NCBI GenBank assembly: GCA_938017795.1
Contig: CALIJZ010000018.1
Location: 1-54,150 of the forward strand
Source: an uncultured Bacteriovoracaceae bacterium
GTDB taxonomy: Bacteria > Bdellovibrionota > Bacteriovoracia > Bacteriovoracales > Bacteriovoracaceae
Reading direction: 5' to 3'
Length of the DNA stretch: 54,150 bases
This document shows positions 51,345 to 54,150 of this stretch, piece by piece; position 1 is the first letter of the stretch; each line of letters opens with the position of its first letter. The translations under genes were made by a program, and so were the position numbers. Under the pieces are notes generated by a model, which did no database searches, was not told the origin of the DNA, and saw only the letters and a program-made list of their open reading frames with translations.

Positions 51345-52838
51345 TTAATGAAATGATAATTTTCGATAATCCATTTCAACAACTTGGCCTTTAGATTCAG
51401 CCTTTTCTTTGAATTCCTTTAAATGCTCTGAAATAGCAGGGTCGATATAGTCTACTTCTGCTAAGCATATTTCTAAATTAGAAGCATTTTCAAGATCAGC
51501 GCCTTGTAAAGTCTTTGAAAGTACAGGTAAGTCTAAAAATGATAATTTCCCTTTGAACTTAAGAACCTTATTCTCTCCTTGCTGCTCTATTACAGTATCA
51601 AATTTTAAAACATCAAAAACTAGTATTAAAAGTGCAGCTGCAAATCCTGAAATAACACCTACTAATAAATCAACAGATATGATGAGGAGAAAAGCAGTAA
51701 AGAAAATAATCGAGGATTTTCCAAATTTCCTGACATACTCAAAAATCTTTGGAGGATCCAAGAGTCTTAACCCAATAAAGACTAACAGACCTGCTAGAGC
51801 CGAAATAGGAATAAATTCTAAGACATTAAAACCAATAATCATTGGAAGAACGATAAAAAATCCAATCCATGTACCATGAAGCATGTTTGATAAATTTGTT
51901 TTAGCTCCAAACTCTACGTTAGCAGCACTTCTTGCTACCACCCCAACAATAGGAATGGCACCAACTAATCCTGCTAGCAAGTTTCCAATTCCAAGTGCTG
52001 TAATTTGTTTATTATAATTTGATGTTGATTGCGCCATTTTATCAACGGCACTAACACATAAAAGAGTTTCAGTACTTGCAATAAAAGCAAGTCCAAAGGC
52101 ATAAGAGTAAAACCCAAAATCTAAGCTTTGAATACTCGCCATATAGTCAATATCAAAGATAGATGCAAAAGGATTGGCCGGTAAAGTAACCATCTTTAAA
52201 TCCCAACCTAGAAAATAAACTAAAATAGATGCACAAAGAATAGATACTAGAGGTCCTGGTACAACATGAAAAAACTTTGCTTTCCCTCTTTTCCAAAGAG
52301 TAAGGATAGTAAAGACTAATAAAGCAATCATACCCGCTTGATATTGCCTAGCTGAAAAGGTTCCAGAGAAAATATCCCCAATGATTCCCGGTAACCCTAG
52401 TAAGTTATCAATACTCTTTAAATTTTTTGGCAACTCAAAAAGTATATAAATCTGACTAATGATAATTAGAGCTCCAATCCCGGCTAATAATGCTTTAATT
52501 AAAGCTGGAGGAGTGGCCTGAAAATAATGAGCAATTTTAAATTTTCCTGTACAAATCTGAAGCACACCAACCAATATCCCTAATGGAATAAGAGAATTGA
52601 CTCCATATTTTTCGACGACATGTAAAACCATGATGGCCAATCCTGGAGAAGGACCAGCAATTTGCAACTTACAACCTGCAAATAATCCTACAACGATACC
52701 ACCAATCATACCGGTAAAAATACCTTTTATGGGATCAACTCCTGATGCTACTGCAACACCTAAACATAGAGGCATAGCAATTAAAAAAACTAATAATGAT
52801 GAAGTTAAGTCGTCAGATAAGGTCTTTTTATTAAACAT
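51345..52838 (-). CDS. SulP-family anion transporter (paralogue 2, probable bicarbonate carrier)
   Basis: About 497 residues: SulP membrane domain (LLVFLIAMPLCLGVAVASGVDPIKGIF, AGPSPGLAIMV, ASTETLLCVSAVDKMA, IPIVGVVARSAANVEFGAKT) and a short STAS domain (LEICLAEVDYIDPAISEHL) in which the usual phospho-Ser position looks substituted. It is divergent from a beta-carbonic anhydrase, a pairing typical of bicarbonate-uptake SulPs. AGGAG seven nt upstream supports the ATG at 52838 over 52859. Confidence 0.88.
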   Translation of the reverse strand: MFNKKTLSDDLTSSLLVFLIAMPLCLGVAVASGVDPIKGIFTGMIGGIVVGLFAGCKLQIAGPSPGLAIMVLHVVEKYGVNSLIPLGILVGVLQICTGKFKIAHYFQATPPALIKALLAGIGALIIISQIYILFELPKNLKSIDNLLGLPGIIGDIFSGTFSARQYQAGMIALLVFTILTLWKRGKAKFFHVVPGPLVSILCASILVYFLGWDLKMVTLPANPFASIFDIDYMASIQSLDFGFYSYAFGLAFIASTETLLCVSAVDKMAQSTSNYNKQITALGIGNLLAGLVGAIPIVGVVARSAANVEFGAKTNLSNMLHGTWIGFFIVLPMIIGFNVLEFIPISALAGLLVFIGLRLLDPPKIFEYVRKFGKSSIIFFTAFLLIISVDLLVGVISGFAAALLILVFDVLKFDTVIEQQGENKVLKFKGKLSFLDLPVLSKTLQGADLENASNLEICLAEVDYIDPAISEHLKEFKEKAESKGQVVEMDYRKLSFH

Positions 52839-52970
52839 AAAGGTGCTCCTAATTAACAATTAAACCAAAGTATAAGACAGAGCTTACACATTTTCAAGAA
52901 TATGCAATTGATAGCTAGGCAAAATCTTTATTTGAAGACATAATGAATATTAAATTTTTAAGGAGTAAAA

Positions 52971-53543
52971 ATGAACCACAGTGAAATAATTGATAGATTA
53001 AAAGCCGGAAACACAAGATTTGTTTCAGATAGCCTAAATAGAAACCTACAAGACCAGGAAAGAAGGTCTTCTCTAACTAAAGGACAAGCTCCTTTTGCAA
53101 TAGTCCTTAGCTGTGCAGATAGTAGAGTCGTTCCAGAGTTAGCTTTTGATACTGGACTAGGTGAACTATTTGTCATAAGAGTTGCAGGGAATGTCGCTAA
53201 TACTGAAACTATTGCCAGCATTGAATACGCTGTAGCTCATTGTAATTGCTCAATGATAATTGTACTAGGTCATGAAAGTTGCGGAGCCGTAGGAGCTGCA
53301 ATTGCAGGTGGAGATAATGGTCATAATATCAACCAACTACTAGAGCATATTACTCCTGCCGTTAAGAGTTGTGGAGAGGGTGCTAATATTAAAGATATTA
53401 TTAACCAAAATACAAAAAACACAATCGAAAACCTTAATAAGAATTCCAAAATTATTTCTACTTCTCTTAATGAAAGTAAAGTAAAAATAGTAGGAGCCTA
53501 TTATGAGTTAGGAACTGGTAAGGTTCAGTTCCTGGATTCATAA
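52971..53543 (+). CDS. Beta-class carbonic anhydrase
   Basis: A 190-residue beta-CA with zinc ligands Cys48 (SCADSR, with Asp50 and Arg52), His101 and Cys104 (GHESCGAV). It interconverts CO2 and bicarbonate in the cytoplasm. AAGGAG five nt upstream supports the ATG. The 132-bp gap to the divergent SulP gene probably contains both promoters. Together they would form a bicarbonate uptake/hydration pair. Confidence 0.95.
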   Translation: MNHSEIIDRLKAGNTRFVSDSLNRNLQDQERRSSLTKGQAPFAIVLSCADSRVVPELAFDTGLGELFVIRVAGNVANTETIASIEYAVAHCNCSMIIVLGHESCGAVGAAIAGGDNGHNINQLLEHITPAVKSCGEGANIKDIINQNTKNTIENLNKNSKIISTSLNESKVKIVGAYYELGTGKVQFLDS

Positions 53544-53545
53544 CC

Positions 53546-54150
53546 TTAGCTTTGCTCTTGAATTTTTTTATATTTCTGAAATGCATCTCTTTTCGAGATG
53601 CTCTTTTCCCACTTTAAAATATTTTCGTATTTTGAATAATCAAACTTAATTTCATGAGAGATTTCGATAACTGAAAAAACATTTAAATCAGCTAATGAGA
53701 ACTTATCATTAACAAGAAAACTTTTTCCTTCCAAACAAGAGTTTAGAACATCAAAGTAAACAGGTAGTTTTTCTTGCATCTTTTCAACTAAGTCATGATT
53801 TCTTTTCTCTTCAGGAACAAAAACTAATTGTATAAAAATTTGAATAATTGGATGTTGTAATTCTGCTAAGGCCCAAAAACTCCACTGTTGAACAAGTGCT
53901 TTGGACTTTGCATCAGTTCCCAAGAGTTCTGGTAAATGAGATTCAGCAATATATGAATTTATTGCCATTGATTCCCATAGCTTAAAGTCTCCATCTTCTA
54001 AAACTGGAATCTTTCCATTTGGATTCAGCTTTAGAAACTCCGGACCTTTATGTTCTCTTTTTCTAAAATCAATCTTACCAACTTCATAATTAAGACCACA
54101 CTCTTCTAATGTCCAAAAACATCTACCAGCACTGGATTTAGGTGAACCAT
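53546..54150 (-). CDS. Glutathione S-transferase, 5' end cut by window edge
   Basis: The frame is open from the window's right edge to the stop at 53546, about 201 codons. The N-terminal thioredoxin fold is visible in the edge region: a WTLEECGLNYEV segment, then FLKLNPNGKIPVLED and LWESMAINSYIA (the G-site). The all-helical C-terminal domain ends with FSLADLNVFSVIE. The initiation codon lies outside the window. It is convergent with the carbonic anhydrase gene, with a 2-nt gap. Confidence 0.88.
   Translation of the reverse strand, partial: GSPKSSAGRCFWTLEECGLNYEVGKIDFRKREHKGPEFLKLNPNGKIPVLEDGDFKLWESMAINSYIAESHLPELLGTDAKSKALVQQWSFWALAELQHPIIQIFIQLVFVPEEKRNHDLVEKMQEKLPVYFDVLNSCLEGKSFLVNDKFSLADLNVFSVIEISHEIKFDYSKYENILKWEKSISKRDAFQKYKKIQEQS

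Noticed and set aside
1..54150. tRNA, rRNA, CRISPR arrays, insertion sequences or prophage
   Set aside because: No cloverleaf-like segments, repeat-spacer series, transposase or phage structural genes were seen in any gap or frame.

Overview
This is an AT-rich, densely packed bacterial chromosome segment with about 52 protein genes, many overlapping neighbours and no rRNA, tRNA, CRISPR array or insertion sequence that I can see. Many unrecognised secreted proteins, an AgmX/PglI-type C-terminal domain, a class II HMG-CoA reductase of the mevalonate route, the classical menaquinone pathway and the low GC together suggest a Gram-negative delta-proteobacterium-like organism. A marine predator of the Bacteriovorax/Halobacteriovorax type (Bdellovibrionota) is my best guess. 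That placement is an inference, not a demonstrated identity.

Layout. 0-13.1 kb: an FMO-like monooxygenase, then mostly secreted proteins. These include a five-gene overlapping operon (9917 down to 3355) ending in a secreted alpha/alpha-toroid protein and a di-haem cytochrome c, and a secreted papain-like protease. 13.2-20.2 kb: a six-gene operon with a divergent LysR regulator. Its first three genes (cupin-MetRS fusion, DAO-type flavoenzyme, MbtG-like N-hydroxylase) match the three-enzyme machinery known to make N-N bonds in s56-p1 and triacsin biosynthesis. The other three are an acyltransferase-like protein, an EamA exporter and a GNAT acetyltransferase. I read this as a hydrazine-type small-molecule pathway and consider it the most notable content of the window. 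20.2-22.8 kb: umuDC under a palindromic operator, and a Fax/metaxin-like GST. 22.8-28.1 kb: a zinc-independent dehydrogenase, carotenoid oxygenase, SOUL haem-binding lipoprotein, two divergent DoxX-like proteins, a DASH-type photolyase homologue with a diverged N-terminal domain, and a CPXCG protein.

28.2-41 kb: a photolyase, then the classical menaquinone route: menI; menF-D-H-A-C-E as one overlapping operon; aroF (DAHP synthase) with ubiE/menG; a class II HMG-CoA reductase beside a long-chain polyprenyl diphosphate synthase; and menB with a GbsR-like regulator. Together they supply chorismate, the naphthoquinone head group, the isoprenoid tail and the final methylation. 41-46.3 kb: a SulP transporter, a sterol-desaturase-family hydroxylase, rhodanese, RsmE, a voltage-gated-type K+ channel and a beta-barrel-like protein. 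46.4-51.3 kb: a third photolyase-family gene (FeS-BCP/PhrB type) with two small membrane proteins, an SDR, an epimerase-like protein and a DUF1801 protein. 51.3-54.15 kb: a SulP transporter divergent from a beta-carbonic anhydrase, and a GST cut by the window edge.

Two general features stand out. Several genes (umuD, HMG-CoA reductase, the 28.2-kb photolyase, the 49.4-kb SDR) have recognisable -35/-10 boxes whose -10 lies only 7-10 nt before the start codon, implying leaderless or nearly leaderless mRNAs. TTG start codons preceded by good ribosome binding sites are also common. No gene-free stretch exceeds about 290 nt.
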